A DNA stretch of 64,000 nucleotides from the NCBI GenBank assembly GCA_014526335.1, contig JACTAT010000038.1, positions 1,842,582 to 1,906,581 of the forward strand. Reading direction: 5' to 3'. This DNA is from Chrysaora quinquecirrha. Its lineage: Eukaryota > Cnidaria > Scyphozoa > Semaeostomeae > Pelagiidae. Made by a program: the position numbers and the translations under genes. How positions within the stretch are numbered: position 1 is the stretch's first letter; every line of letters starts with the position of its first letter. Positions 45,622 to 55,765 of the stretch are shown here, in pieces. The notes below the pieces were generated by a model. The model was not told the DNA's origin and made no database searches. It worked only from the letters and a program-made list of their open reading frames with translations.

Positions 45622-46128
45622 TCAAACATTTTTTAAAAAAAATTGCATTATCTCAATCATTTTTTTACATTTCATATAATTTTGTACTTCAATCTCTAAC
45701 AAACATCTCTTACACCTAGAACAAATTAACATCATCTCATCATCATCAAATGCACAATAAACATGTTCAAATAATTTCTGTAAAAAGTTTTCCATTCTTT
45801 CTAAATAGTTTTTTTTAATACTTTTTTCATCTTCTCCATTGCTACATATTTCATCTATTTTAGTCTGAATACTATTCTTAAAACCTTCTTCAAACAATTC
45901 CTTATCTTCATATCCTTTTAAAAACTCATTACAAAGCCATTCTGCAATACATCCACCACCACCAGTTTTTTCAAGTTCGTTTTTTTTAACATCCAGATCT
46001 GGCATTTCTTCATCTCTTGGCTGTAAAATAAGCTGCATATTCTCTGAATTACCATTTAGAAAACTTTCAACTTTTTCTTCAATAAACTCCATCAAGTTTT
46101 TTCCAACCAAGTCACTAACACCTTCCAT
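45622..46128 (-). CDS. Virus-like acidic ORF, 168 residues
   Basis: Intact frame MEGVSDLVGKNLMEFIEEKV. It is acidic and helical, with GGGGCIAEWLCNEFLKG, ENFLQKLFEHVYCAFDDDE and a Cys-rich end ICSRCKRCLLEIEVQNYMKC holding C-x2-C-x2-C and a later C, possibly a zinc site. No family recognised. A run of Gly codons at residues 56-60 is notable. Confidence 0.55.
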   Translation of the reverse strand: MEGVSDLVGKNLMEFIEEKVESFLNGNSENMQLILQPRDEEMPDLDVKKNELEKTGGGGCIAEWLCNEFLKGYEDKELFEEGFKNSIQTKIDEICSNGEDEKSIKKNYLERMENFLQKLFEHVYCAFDDDEMMLICSRCKRCLLEIEVQNYMKCKKMIEIMQFFLKNV

Positions 46129-46146
46129 AATATTCGGTACCTTATT

Positions 46147-46740
46147 CTATTGCGGTTCCAATCTCAAAAAAGCACATTGTTCTTGCAATAACTGTAATTT
46201 TTTATATTCCATAATTGTCATTTTTTCCAATTCATCATAATTACAACAGCTCAGAGCACAACCAAATTCAGCCAATTTAAGTCGCAACAAATATTGTATC
46301 TGATGTTTTTCGCCAATGTCTAATATCTCGCCTCTTGTCGCACAATCCTTAGACAATTCTTCTTCAACACTACAAACAGAAGACATTCTAACATCATCTA
46401 TATCGCAATTATTTAAAATCTCCTCCCATATTTTATCAGCTGGATCGCTAGTTATAATGTCATCAAATAACAGCTTCTTATTCTCCACACTGCTACCACC
46501 TGTTGAAAATAAAATTTCATCCAACTCCTCTTCTGCCTTTCCTCTGATTCTACGTTTCTAGTTCGCTGTTGAAGTTGACGCTCAGTATCTTGTTGGGCTT
46601 GCTTCATTCGAATAGTTAATACAAGTTTTTTCATCTGTCGCGTCAAGTTAACTTCTTCTGATCCTTGAGTCAATGACTTTACAACTGGATACAAATATTT
46701 CTTTGCAAAAATCACACAATTATCATAACTTGTTCTTCAA
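46147..46740 (-). pseudogene. Virus-like ORF of about 195 residues with a frameshift
   Basis: The first frame (from about 46,715) reads FAKKYLYPVVKSLTQGSEEV, LTRQMKKLVLTIRMKQAQQD, TERQLQQRTRN. After a shift near 46,555 it continues RGKAEEELDEILFSTGGSSV, LLFDDIITSDPADKIWEEIL, QYLLRLKLAEFGCALSCCNY and KKLQLLQEQCAFLRLEPQ to 46,147. Helical and charged, with Cys clustered in SCCNYD. The upstream boundary with the 46,755 gene is unclear because short open pieces bridge it in other frames. Confidence 0.45.
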
Positions 46741-47227
46741 TTCTCCTTACTAGTTCAAAATTCTCCTTCATCTCTCTTACTGTCCTTTATTATGTAATTT
46801 TCAGCTTCTCCTCTTAGCAAAAAGGGATACGATCTTTTATGTAAATCAGCAACCTGTGAAGCATAATCTTTAAAAAGTTTTTTCTTCGAATGAGTCAAGA
46901 AATTCCATATGTCACTTAATACAAATACCTTATCTCTAGGCAGAGTACGATCAGGAAAGGCCTTACCCATAACTTTTTTAAACAAAAGAAAACTTGTAGG
47001 CGGCTGCTTTACTCTATGATATCCAACCATTACTTTATCTCTCAATTCAAAACTCTCACAAGCATCTAACATTGACTTAACTCACACTGCTTCATTTTCA
47101 TCATGCTTCAATATTATACGACATGTCGACATTACAGTGATTTGTCCATCATCTAAATCTCTAAAAACACAGTCTCTCTTGTAGTAGTTACCGCATTATA
47201 ATAAGAAACTGTCTGCAACATTACGTG

Positions 47228-50200
47228 CAACAAGAGTGCAAGATAATAAGCAGATGGGATTTTCAATATGCAGATGGACAGCTGCTGCCCTTGATTTGGC
47301 TTTGCTGCCCCTATAACAATAAAGGGCAGCAGATATGTCAATCAGCCAATTATATTGCTTATCTGCCAGATCCCTATCAATCCACCTCATTAAGTCATTA
47401 ACACTTTAAATTCAATAGGAGCTTGACCGCTCTATTGTTCAGATTCTTCTTTGATTACCAAAAGAAAAAGGTGTGAATCAGTGAAAAGAAGGAGAGCAAG
47501 AGAAGCCCTGGGGGCTGCCCTTGTTTCAACATTGACAAGTTTCAATTGTGCATGCTGCTGTGGATCCCAACTATGCTTGAGAAATAATATAAGAAATGAG
47601 AATTCTTTCCTTGATTCTATTTTATTCATATTCAACCAATTTAACGCATACTGCAGTCCTTCTTTTCAAAAAAGAAACCGATTAACAGTCAGTTATCACA
47701 GTCACATAGCAGGAATCCGCTACCCTTCCTGATAGAAAATCAGTAAATTCCATCTTTCAAAATAATATTTTGTTTAATTTTATTTTTTTAGAAAAAGGAA
47801 AATAAAAAACCTTTCTGCTTTGCGCAATTAAACAACACCGGCATCGCGCAATGAACGTTTTCCAAAATAAAGCGCAAGAAGTCAGTTAAGTCATAATGAA
47901 ACATTTCAGTAGAAACTCTAACCCTTTTTTGCTTTCAATCACTTTATGAACATATTCTCAATTTAAAAGCATAGCTAAAACTTATTTTATAATAAAATAA
48001 TAATACAAAGTGCACAAAGCTGTGTTTGCAAATAAAAATCGAGCAGAAAGCCTGAATAGATTTGGGTTATTTAGAAAACAATTTTTGGAAATGTCAAGTT
48101 TCAAATATGCTTGTCAAGTTACGTTGGTTGGTTTAGTTGTACTTCCATGGTTTGTTTAGTCATTATTCATGTACCTCGCAGACTACATTAATAGTACTCG
48201 ACATATCTTCAGTGAAGTAACCATAGGCTGACAATGAATCGTGCGAGATCATTGATTGAACTGCGTGAGAGTTATTTTCTTTGCGTTCCCTGGCAGTTCC
48301 AGGAATTCTGCGTGGTTGCTCGGATTACTTAAAGTTTAAATTACATAAATACGCAATTAATATTAATTTTAGAAGAGTAAAGCAATTAAGAGTAAGACGA
48401 GATGTCAAAACAATACCGCAGCTACATCATGATGGAAGATCCCCCTATCAAAATGGTTGGCTTAATCAAATTCATAGGTTTGAGTAAACGCCATAAAATC
48501 ACAAACTAAAACTCTTAGACTACTTCTGCCCTCCCCTTCTTCTGCCCTCTCCCGTCTCCTCCATGAAGTGCCGTCTAGTTTGACTTGCTGAAGATGGCCG
48601 CAAATTGAGGGCGCCAACATCGTAGAACGCTATAAATTTGGACACAACATTGCTTCAAGGGGGAAGGGAGTGAAGTACAAAAAGTTTAACTGATGACTGT
48701 CGCCAGTAAATTTGGGTTACTGGTCTCAGCATATTTTGTGAAGGATTGTAGATGATTACCAAATAGATTTGATAAAAATAAGATATTACGTGAAAAAAGT
48801 GGACCAGAAAATTTTATCGCAATAACTTTAAGAAATTCTTTTGCTGACGTTCAATGTCTACGCGATCAACCATCCACATTGCTGCTCCACAATTTTTAAC
48901 CTCAAACTGTTCAGAAGAGCCATCATATTTGAAAACATTAAATATCACGATTTATCTATTAATTCAAAGAAATTCCCTGATTTGAGTTAGTCTTTAGTCC
49001 GAGAATCATATCTGAGTCTATATGAAACTGAGACCTGAGTTCCGTGCGAACTCCGCTCTTTTCTTCGACAGTTAAGGCTTCGAAGTTCATACAACTTTGA
49101 ATTGGATTCTAACATTTTGATTCAACAATAAGAATTTTTCAATTATTTTCGTTATCATGAACAGTTCTATTGAGCATATAATGCTTAAGATCGTTGTGCT
49201 GCTTAATCTGGTTATTCTATATATAAGACTTTAATTGCTGCCCCTTTGCTGCCCTTCTGCTGCCCGTTCGCTGCCCCTTCTTAGTCTTAAATTTAAGCTT
49301 TAAAACAAAAAAAATCTCATAATTTTCATTAAATATCACGATTTATCTATTAATTCAAAGAAATTCCCTGATTTGAGTTAGTCTTTAGTCCGAGAATCAT
49401 ATCTGAGTCTATATGAAACTGAGACCTGAGTTCCGTGCGAACTCCGCTCTTTTCTTCGACAGTTAAGGCTTCCAAGTTCATACAACTTTGAATTGGATTC
49501 TAACATTTTGATTCAACAATAAGAATTTTTCAATTATTTTCGTTATCATGAACAGTTCTATTGAGCATATAATGCTTAAGATCGTTGTGCTGCTTAATCT
49601 GGTTATTCTATATATAAGACTTTATTTGCTGCCCCTTTGCTGCCCTTCTGCTGCCCGTTCGCTGCCCCTTCTTAAGTCTTAAATTTAAGCTTTAAAACAA
49701 AAAAAATCTCATCATTTTCATTAAATATCACGATTTATCTATTAATTCACAGAAATTCCCTGATTTGAGTTAGTCTTTAGTCCGAGAATCATATCTGAGT
49801 CTATATGAAACTGAGACCTGAGTTCCGTGCGAACTCCGCTCTTTTCTTCGACTGTTAAGGCTTCGAAGTTCACACATCTTTGAATTGGACTCTAACATTT
49901 TGATTCAACTATAAGTATTTCTCAATTATTTTCGTTATCCTGAACAGTTGAGAATATAATGCTAAAGATAGTTGGGCTACCTTAAAGTATCTGGTTATAT
50001 ATGACAAGTTATCTATCAATTCACAGAAATTGCCTCGTTTGAGATTTATTTTAGTCCGAGAAACATATTTTTGCTTATGTTGCTACCCTCTAGAAGTGGA
50101 GTTATTTTCTATTTCTTTGTTGCCGGGTTTTTATTGTTTTATTCTTCTTATCATACTTATTTATTAAAGTTTTGTCATATCTCTCTTGATGATTGTTTCA

Positions 50201-51431
50201 ATTGGCTCCCCTTATGCCCCTTTCCATGCGCTGGTCTATTGTTAGCCAGTATGAAGCTTTGTTGTAAACAAAGGGACACGTGCTATAGTGTTGATTTTAT
50301 AGGTTACCGTGGTAGCAGTGTCAATAATTAAGTAACAAAGTACTGGGCCGAGTTAGTATGACAGTAATCTATCTTCTCACAGCTGATATAGTTACTAGGG
50401 TATACGAAGGAATGAGATACGCAAACTTCATGTTTCATGCTGAATTGTCATTGCGCGTATTTTGCGTCGAGTTCGTCAAAGATGCGATAATATACAACTT
50501 CAATTCATTTTGGTTCACCACATGTGCGCAAATCAATGATAGGCTACTTCCAATAATGGAATTGGAATTGGGAATGAAATCTCATCTAGTACTACGTGAA
50601 ACCTCCATCAAGAATCGAGCAAAATCTGTGGAATATGCAGGAATTTTGGAAAAGGTATTATTTTGTTAGGTCTATGCATTGACCTTTGTTTTTAAACTTA
50701 TATTCTGCAGATAAATGTAAGGCATTACACCTTTAGAAAGTTGGTGATCGTTAGAGTTTCTACTGAAATGTTTCATTATGACTTAACTGACTTCTTGCGC
50801 TTTATTTTGGAAAACGTTCATTGCGCGATGCCGGTGTTGTTTAATTGCGCAAACCAGAAAGGTTTTTTATTTTCCTTTTTCTAAAAAAATAAAATTAAAC
50901 AAAATATTATTTTGAAAGATGGAATTTACTGATTTTCTATCAGGAAGGGTAGCGGATTCCTGCTATGTGACTGTGATAACTGACTGTTTATCGGTTTCTT
51001 TTTTGAAAAGAAGGGCTACACTATGCGTTAAATTGGTTGAATATGAATAAAATAGAATCAAGGAAAGAATTCTCATTTCTTATATTATTTCTCAAGCATA
51101 GTTGGGATCCACAGCAGCATGCACAATTGAAACTTGTCAATGTTGAAACAAGGGCAGCCCCCAGGGCTTTCTTTTCACTGATTCACACCTTTTTCTTTTG
51201 GTAATCAAAGAAGAATCTGAACAATAGAGCGGTCAAGCTCCTATTGAATTTAAAGTGTTAATGACTTAATGAGGTGGATTGATAGGGATCTGGCAGATGA
51301 GCAATATAATTAGCCGATTGACATATCTGCTGCCCTTTATTGTTATAGGGGCAGCAAAGCCAAATCAAGGGCAGCAGCTGTCCATCTGCACATTGAAAAT
51401 CCCATCTGCTTATTATCTTGCACTCTTGTTG
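47228..51431. mobile_element. Fold-back element 2, 4.2 kb, about 700-bp inverted arms
   Basis: The left arm (47,228-47,924) and right arm (50,751-51,431) are highly similar inverted copies starting CAACAAGAGTGCAAGATAAT. The arms hold repeated GCTGCCC/GGGCAGC words (GGCTTTGCTGCCCCTATAAC). The core (about 2.8 kb) contains a threefold 390-bp tandem repeat and no recognisable transposase. Unsupported frames at 48,234-48,487 and 50,071-50,669 have no known domain. The flanks show only TG duplicated (47,226-47,227 and 51,432-51,433). It splits a virus-like ORF, so it is younger than the virus-like cluster. Confidence 0.85.
48937..50060. repeat. Three tandem copies of an about 390-bp unit
   Basis: Units start at 48,937, 49,326 and 49,719 with CATTAAATATCACGATTTAT, contain GAACTCCGCTCTTTTCTTCG, and (copies 1 and 2) end with a run of CTGCCC words (TTGCTGCCCTTCTGCTGCCC). 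Copies 1 and 2 are almost identical. The third diverges at its right end. It lies in the core of fold-back element 2. Confidence 0.9.
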
Positions 51432-51604
51432 TGCATGTTTAAAATAAAGCATGTGTTTTCCCCCACCGACATATAAAAACTCTCGTCTTATAGATCTTTC
51501 CATTTCTTTTTCTAGAAGTATCTCATTTGTCGTTTGTCTATAACTGAACTTATTTTATTTCATATTCTCTTTTATAGCTTTTATAACAATAAATGTCAAG
51601 CAAT

Positions 51605-51650
51605 CAATCAAATATTGACAATTCAATCAATCAATCAGTCAATCATTTCC
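51605..51650. promoter_or_regulatory. TTGATTGA/TGATTGAC repeat at a gene boundary
   Basis: CAATCAATCAAATATTGACA and TCAATCAATCAATCAGTCAA overlap the stop of the TRAF-like gene and precede the next minus-strand start (51,503). On the minus strand this is TGATTGAC/TGATTGAT repeated, like 33,636-33,660. Possible promoter element of the downstream gene. Confidence 0.3.
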
Positions 51651-52497
51651 TTAACTGACATTCTTATAAACATCACATCATCTTCTATAAAATCATTGTC
51701 CCACAACTCTTTACAACAAATAAATTTTGCACAGCCAAATGCTACGTTAGCTTTCTTATTCTTTGACGGTCGTATAAATGAATTGGTTATTTCTGAATTA
51801 AACACTTGCAATACACTGGCTTTTGAATCTCGCTGATTTATTATTTCAGCTTCAAATTTCCCTTTCATTGTCCATTTCAATAAAGGATCAAAAGGCCCTC
51901 TCATTACTCTTAAGAATAATGAAACCGAATTACCTCTTCCTGGACCATCTCCGCTCAAATAAATCATGCCTTGAATTTTATAACCAAACTGAGATGAAAA
52001 AAATGGAGGACTGACGAATCTTCTTAATTCATCTTTTATAGCTGCGGTCGTTTTATTATAAACATCATTAATTCCCCAAACAAAAATTCCAGAATGACTG
52101 ACTGTATCACTGGGCGACGAAGGTGGAAATTGTAATATTTCATTCTGAAATCCTTCTTTTTTCTGTTTTAAAATGTCTTCTTCAATAATTTTTTTTAAGT
52201 CATAATATCCTATTCTTAAAGCATCTAACTGAGCTTGAAACTTTTGATCAACTTCTTTGTCTTGATTTATCTTCCTTATCTCTGTAACTAAATCTTTCAA
52301 GTCAGAATAAACAGTTCTTAAAGCTTCTACTTCACCTTTAAATTTTGAATTTCTTTACTTACGCTCTCTTCTGTTTTCAAAAGCGCAATTTCTTCTTTAA
52401 GCACTTTAATTTCGGTCGTTAAATGAACGCATTGAAAATTTACAGAATTAGCATCTGTACAGTCTGTGTAGCCTAGGTCCACCTTATGTTCAAACAT
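51635..52497 (-). pseudogene. TRAF-like protein: coiled coil plus TRAF-type MATH domain
   Basis: ATG 52,497 (MFEHKVDLGYTDCTDANSVN) leads into a coiled coil (LTTEIKVLKEEIALLKTEES). A one-base shift near 52,350 moves to the frame continuing with heptads (VTEIRKINQDKEVDQKFQAQ). The MATH domain follows: SGIFVWGINDVY, RFVSPPFFSSQFGYKIQGMI, YLSGDGPGRGNSVSLFLRVM, RGPFDPLLKWTMKGKFEAEI and IEDDVMFIRMSVKEM. This is the TRAF C-terminal pattern that binds TNF-receptor-type tails and adaptors in innate-immune and apoptosis signalling. The usual RING and TRAF zinc fingers are absent; total length would be about 285 residues. It sits upstream of the split virus-like ORF on the same strand with only about 130 bases between, and has no introns. 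Except for the frameshift it is complete. Confidence 0.85.
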
Positions 52498-52570
52498 AAA
52501 ACTACTAATTGATTATAGATTTCAGGCAAAAGTGTGCCACATTTCAATTTTCCATTTGATAATATAAAAT
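52498..52570 (-). promoter_or_regulatory. Promoter-like segment upstream of the TRAF-like gene, shared with 60.6 kb
   Basis: On the minus strand GGCACACTTTTGCCTGAAAT ... AATCAATTAGTAGTTTT leads into the ATG. The plus strand at 60,601-60,659 has nearly the same text (GACACACTTTTGCCTGAATC ... AATCAGTGAGTAGTTTT) before an ATG. Conservation up to the ATG suggests a shared viral 5' region. Confidence 0.6.
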
Positions 52571-53137
52571 TGAAATCAGAAAAGTAACATTCTGTTATTG
52601 CTGAAATTCATTTCCGTGTAATCTATTAAAAATGACATTATTTATTCTTTACTGTCTGGGTTAAGAGTTCGTTTGTCTTCACATTTATTATTGAGATTCA
52701 AGCGGAGGTTGCTGAAGAATTCAATTTTACAGTTGCAATGAGGTGGCGCAATTAGCCAATATGTACTATGCTCAAAAACGGTTTTTGATTTCTAACAACA
52801 AAATCAAACTCAGTTCAAGTGATTTTACAAAGGGGGGTGCATCTATGAAAAAATGTTAAATTATCGTCTTATCACTCTGTTGCTATCATGCTGGTAATAG
52901 TGCTTGTGCTAGCTGGATATGCCATTGACTTGTTCTTCACTTTTTGATCTTTTCACGCATACTGCGCGGCATCTATCATCTTGACAGCCTATTGCAAGAT
53001 ATACTGGGGTTTTTTCTAGCCAATGCAAGTTGTCAAACAATGCCATTAAAACTTTAGCGCACTTTCTTTGGGATTTGGAGAGTAAGTATACAGTAACTTA
53101 TCTATGAAAGTTAAGAAAGTCGAATTTGGTTTTAAAA
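52571..53137. other. Intergenic stretch
   Basis: No gene or repeat recognised between the TRAF-like gene and the integrase-like exon. Confidence 0.5.
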
Positions 53138-53379
53138 ATGAGTGTAATTTCTTCTCTTAACCGTGATATCGAAATGGAAATTCGTGAGCTTGTGGAGCGT
53201 AGAAGAATGACACACAGGGCTGTGTCACAATATTTAGAGTCAACGTATGGTAGAAGGATAGGAATTTCAGAGAGAAGTGTGAAAAGATATTGCAATGACT
53301 ATGGAACACATAGGAGTATAGCCAAACTCCTTAATGAAGAAGAAAAAGATGCAATAATTGCCAATGCAGTGCAAAAAGT
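53138..53379 (+). CDS. First exon of an integrase-like transposon gene (N-terminal helix-turn-helix part)
   Basis: ATG 53,138 gives MSVISSLNRDIEMEIRELVE, RRRMTHRAVSQYLESTYG, GISERSVKRYCNDYG and LLNEEEKDAIIANAVQK, then a good donor (AAA/GTAAGT). The layout (helical start, HTH with GLSxRSVRRYC) is, as I recall it, the N-terminus of a family of cnidarian and fish proteins with an integrase-core domain, most likely transposon proteins. The catalytic exons are not seen downstream, so the gene is either truncated or has distant exons. Confidence 0.55.
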
Positions 53380-53465
53380 AAGTGCATTTTCACAATCATA
53401 ACATTCTCTCTTCTGTCTTCTTGTCAAAACTACAGTAATTACGCTCTTTAGTCCAATGAACGCTC

Positions 53466-53878
53466 ATTACACACTCCTTTTTATAATAAAAAAGTCTTTG
53501 CCGTAAGAATATCTAGGCTCAAAATTAAGCCCCAGTACAAAATTCCTTAACTGGCAGCCAAATTTGAGTACTCAATATTCCTTAGCAATTCTTTAACTTT
53601 TTACTTTGTGTTTCTTTAAAATCGAAATGGGCGCAGTGGGGTCACAATATATACTGCATTAAGCTTCGCTATGTTTGTTATAAACCCCTGTATGCTTTCC
53701 ATTGCTAATTGTGGTTCAAATACATAATACAAAACGCTTGGATTCAAATATTTCATTTTGCATATTCCTTAGTAGTCTTAGGTCCAACATCCAGTACTAG
53801 AAATTCCTTAATTTTTGACCATGCGGCGAGAACAACCTTCCTTATAAAGCACTTCCTTATAAAAAATGCGTATACACT
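53466..53878. mobile_element. MITE of the TTTTTTATAAGAA family (putative, about 410 bp)
   Basis: The left end TTACACACTCCTTTTTATAA and right end ACTTCCTTATAAAAAATGCG...TATACAC form a loose inverted pair. The right end has two TTATAA words (CCTTATAAAGCACTTCCTTA), like other family members. The left end is less certain. Confidence 0.4.
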
Positions 53879-54290
53879 AAACTCCTAGTAACTTGACCTC
53901 TGGATAACTCGAACATCAAATAACCCAGCTTTTCAACAAAAATAATACTGATAAATCGAATATGTTGTATAGATTTTATACAACATATTCGAAAGATTTA
54001 GACATAGATTTATTGTAGGGTAGAGAGTGTTCTAGTAACACGAGAAACTCGTCTCGCAAAATATATATCTACACAACTTCATCCCTCTATTTTGACAATT
54101 ACAACGTGTGATATCCATGTTAATATAACATACAACTGCACGTCTTTGTAGCTGCAAGAATTGCTTGTTACACTTTTAGGTAACTCACACTTACACTTCT
54201 GTAATTTGACTCAACTTCAGATGACTTATCCTCAAAATGAGGGTGAAATTGGGTTTAACGCCAGTAGCCAGGGTCTCAGTAATAGGTCAA

Positions 54291-54470
54291 CTACACGTTT
54301 TTTTATATAAGAAACCTAGCTAAAGGCTCCCTAGTGAAAGTTTCTTAAAGTTTGTATTGTTTTCTATTGTTTTAAGAAACAAAAGAACAAAGGAATCTAT
54401 TGTAATTTGCCTGAAATCTTGCTAGTGGGTTTCTTATAAAGCGGTTTCTTATAAAAAAGAAATCGTGTAA
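54291..54470. mobile_element. MITE of the TTTTTTATAAGAA family, about 180 bp
   Basis: Left end TACACGTTTTTTTATATAAG and right end, inverted, TTACACGATTTCTTTTTTAT, both running into AAGAAACC. No coding capacity. Both ends are clear, so this is the best-defined member. Confidence 0.65.
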
Positions 54471-55341
54471 TCAAGACCTCGACCTTTGATGTGACACTAC
54501 CATGGCTGCCCTACTTAAAACTGCAATGATAACCAAGATAGCAAACGATGATAACTGAACTAGAGAGTTGTATCTCACCAAATTGCTGCTCATCGAACAC
54601 AATTGCATCACTTGGTGCTTCACACCAAAGCAAAGCTTGCTCTGAACCTTATTTGGAGCAATCATTGCTCCAATATTTCTAACAAGTCATCTTTCCATGT
54701 GTGTTTACTTTAAAACAGACAATTTGCTAAGTAAAAGTACCTTGCGCTACAAGGAATGCTTTGGATTTGCAGTCTAGCCAAGGGTATGCTTTTTGCACTT
54801 TTTGTATAGCCAACGGTATCATATTCTGCAATACTGGTCTTGGGAAAAGTCATGCTTTCTGCTTTACACGTTTTTTTTTATAATAAAGTTTTTTTTGGCC
54901 CAGTATTGAACCTTTCTTAGATATTTCATGTTTTCAGTACCAAAACTTTCTTGCAACTTGCTTAGAAAAATTTTTTTTGGCAGGCATGTAGTATTTGTGC
55001 GCATGCGCAATTAAAGGCATTGTTAAAATTGCACAAATGCCATTCTATTCGACATTTTACATTTGCAGCCTAACGTGAATCTAAGTAACCGAAAATCTAT
55101 GACTATGGTTTGCTGGAGTGCTTGTTATTGAACATATCGGAAAACACTTGAGACAATAGTTAGTTGTTCAACCCAGAGATATACACGGTACCGGAAAATG
55201 ACACATGAACGCAGATTTAGCACACAAATAAAAAATATAAAAGGGGAGAAAAAATTACTCATAATAGTTTTAGAACTTTCCTAAGTTTCAAGAATCCAGT
55301 ATTGAACTTTCTTACATTTTTGAGACGTTGAGCACTCATCA

Positions 55342-55560
55342 TTAATCGCTATCTCTGCCTGCAGCAGAATGTGCACTAACATGGGATAGCTGTTTCCATA
55401 GTTCTCGATCTTTGACAAGAGTGTTCAGGGAGGCTGTGTCAAGGTCTGTCCATACTTTGATGTTATCTCTCCATCTTTTATACTGTCGTCCTCTGTTTCT
55501 TTTTCCATTAACCATGCCTTCCAAACAGATCTTGCTGACTCCACGGTTCATTTTCGTGTG
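55342..55560 (-). pseudogene. LINE reverse-transcriptase C-terminal tail fragment
   Basis: Minus strand: MNRGVSKICLEGMVNGKRNR, GRQYKRWRDNIKVWTDLDTA, LVKDRELWKQLSHVSAHS. The pattern GxRxRGRxxxRWxDNIxxW ... DRxxWxxL is the tail of LINE ORF2 proteins. The rest of the element is missing. Confidence 0.65.
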
Positions 55561-55617
55561 GCCGAACAGTTAGAGTACATTACTTTTTATGACAGATGTG
55601 ATTGGTGGTAGATGAGT

Positions 55618-55668
55618 TACACGCTTTTTTTTATAAGGAACCACTTTATAAGGAACCTACATGTAGAA
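55618..55668. mobile_element. Left end of a TTTTTTATAAGAA-type element
   Basis: TTACACGCTTTTTTTTATAA is followed by two GGAACC words (ATAAGGAACCACTTTATAAG). It lies just downstream of the G2E3-like gene. The matching right end was not found with confidence. Confidence 0.5.
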
Positions 55669-55765
55669 GGCCCGAAAATTTAAAGCACTTATACTACTAG
55701 AGAGAAAATAACGCAGGAAATTTTTATTGTTGAATAGTTTTATCACTGCAAATAATAAAGAATAC

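Larger units (their letters stand above)
46755..51503 (-). pseudogene. Virus-like ORF of about 180 residues split by a fold-back element
   Basis: ATG 51,503 begins MERSIRREFLYVGGGKHMLY and runs 24 codons to 51,432, where fold-back element 2 starts. The same frame resumes at 47,225 (RNVADSFLL, TAA at 47,198) and continues CGNYYKRDCVFRDLDDGQIT, a TGA at 47,084, then MLDACESFELRDKVMVGYHR, PPTSFLLFKKVMGKAFPDRT and a mixed C-terminal part to 46,755. The frame matches across the insertion if one 2-bp copy of the duplicated TG is removed. Function unknown. Lesions are two nonsense codons plus the insertion. Confidence 0.65.
53380..55341. other. MITE-rich non-coding stretch
   Basis: Apart from the TATAAGAA-type MITEs listed separately, only short frames occur. 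The minus-strand frame at 54,665-54,471 has no recognisable domain. Confidence 0.5.

Noticed and set aside
33739..47072. A bacterial or phage operon reading of the compact gene cluster
   Set aside because: The AT-rich minus-strand cluster is tight, but flanking introns, LINEs, SINE and MITEs show eukaryotic nuclear DNA. No ribosome-binding sites were seen.
48234..48487. ORF starting MNRARSLIELRESYFLCVPW in fold-back element 2
   Set aside because: It is interrupted after about 30 codons and continues only in other frames. Not recognisable.
50071..50669. Two plus-strand ORFs in the core of fold-back element 2
   Set aside because: No domain, no splice logic and biased composition. No support as genes beyond being open.
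54471..54665. Minus-strand ORF with a hydrophobic C-terminus
   Set aside because: It starts next to a MITE end and shows no family pattern.
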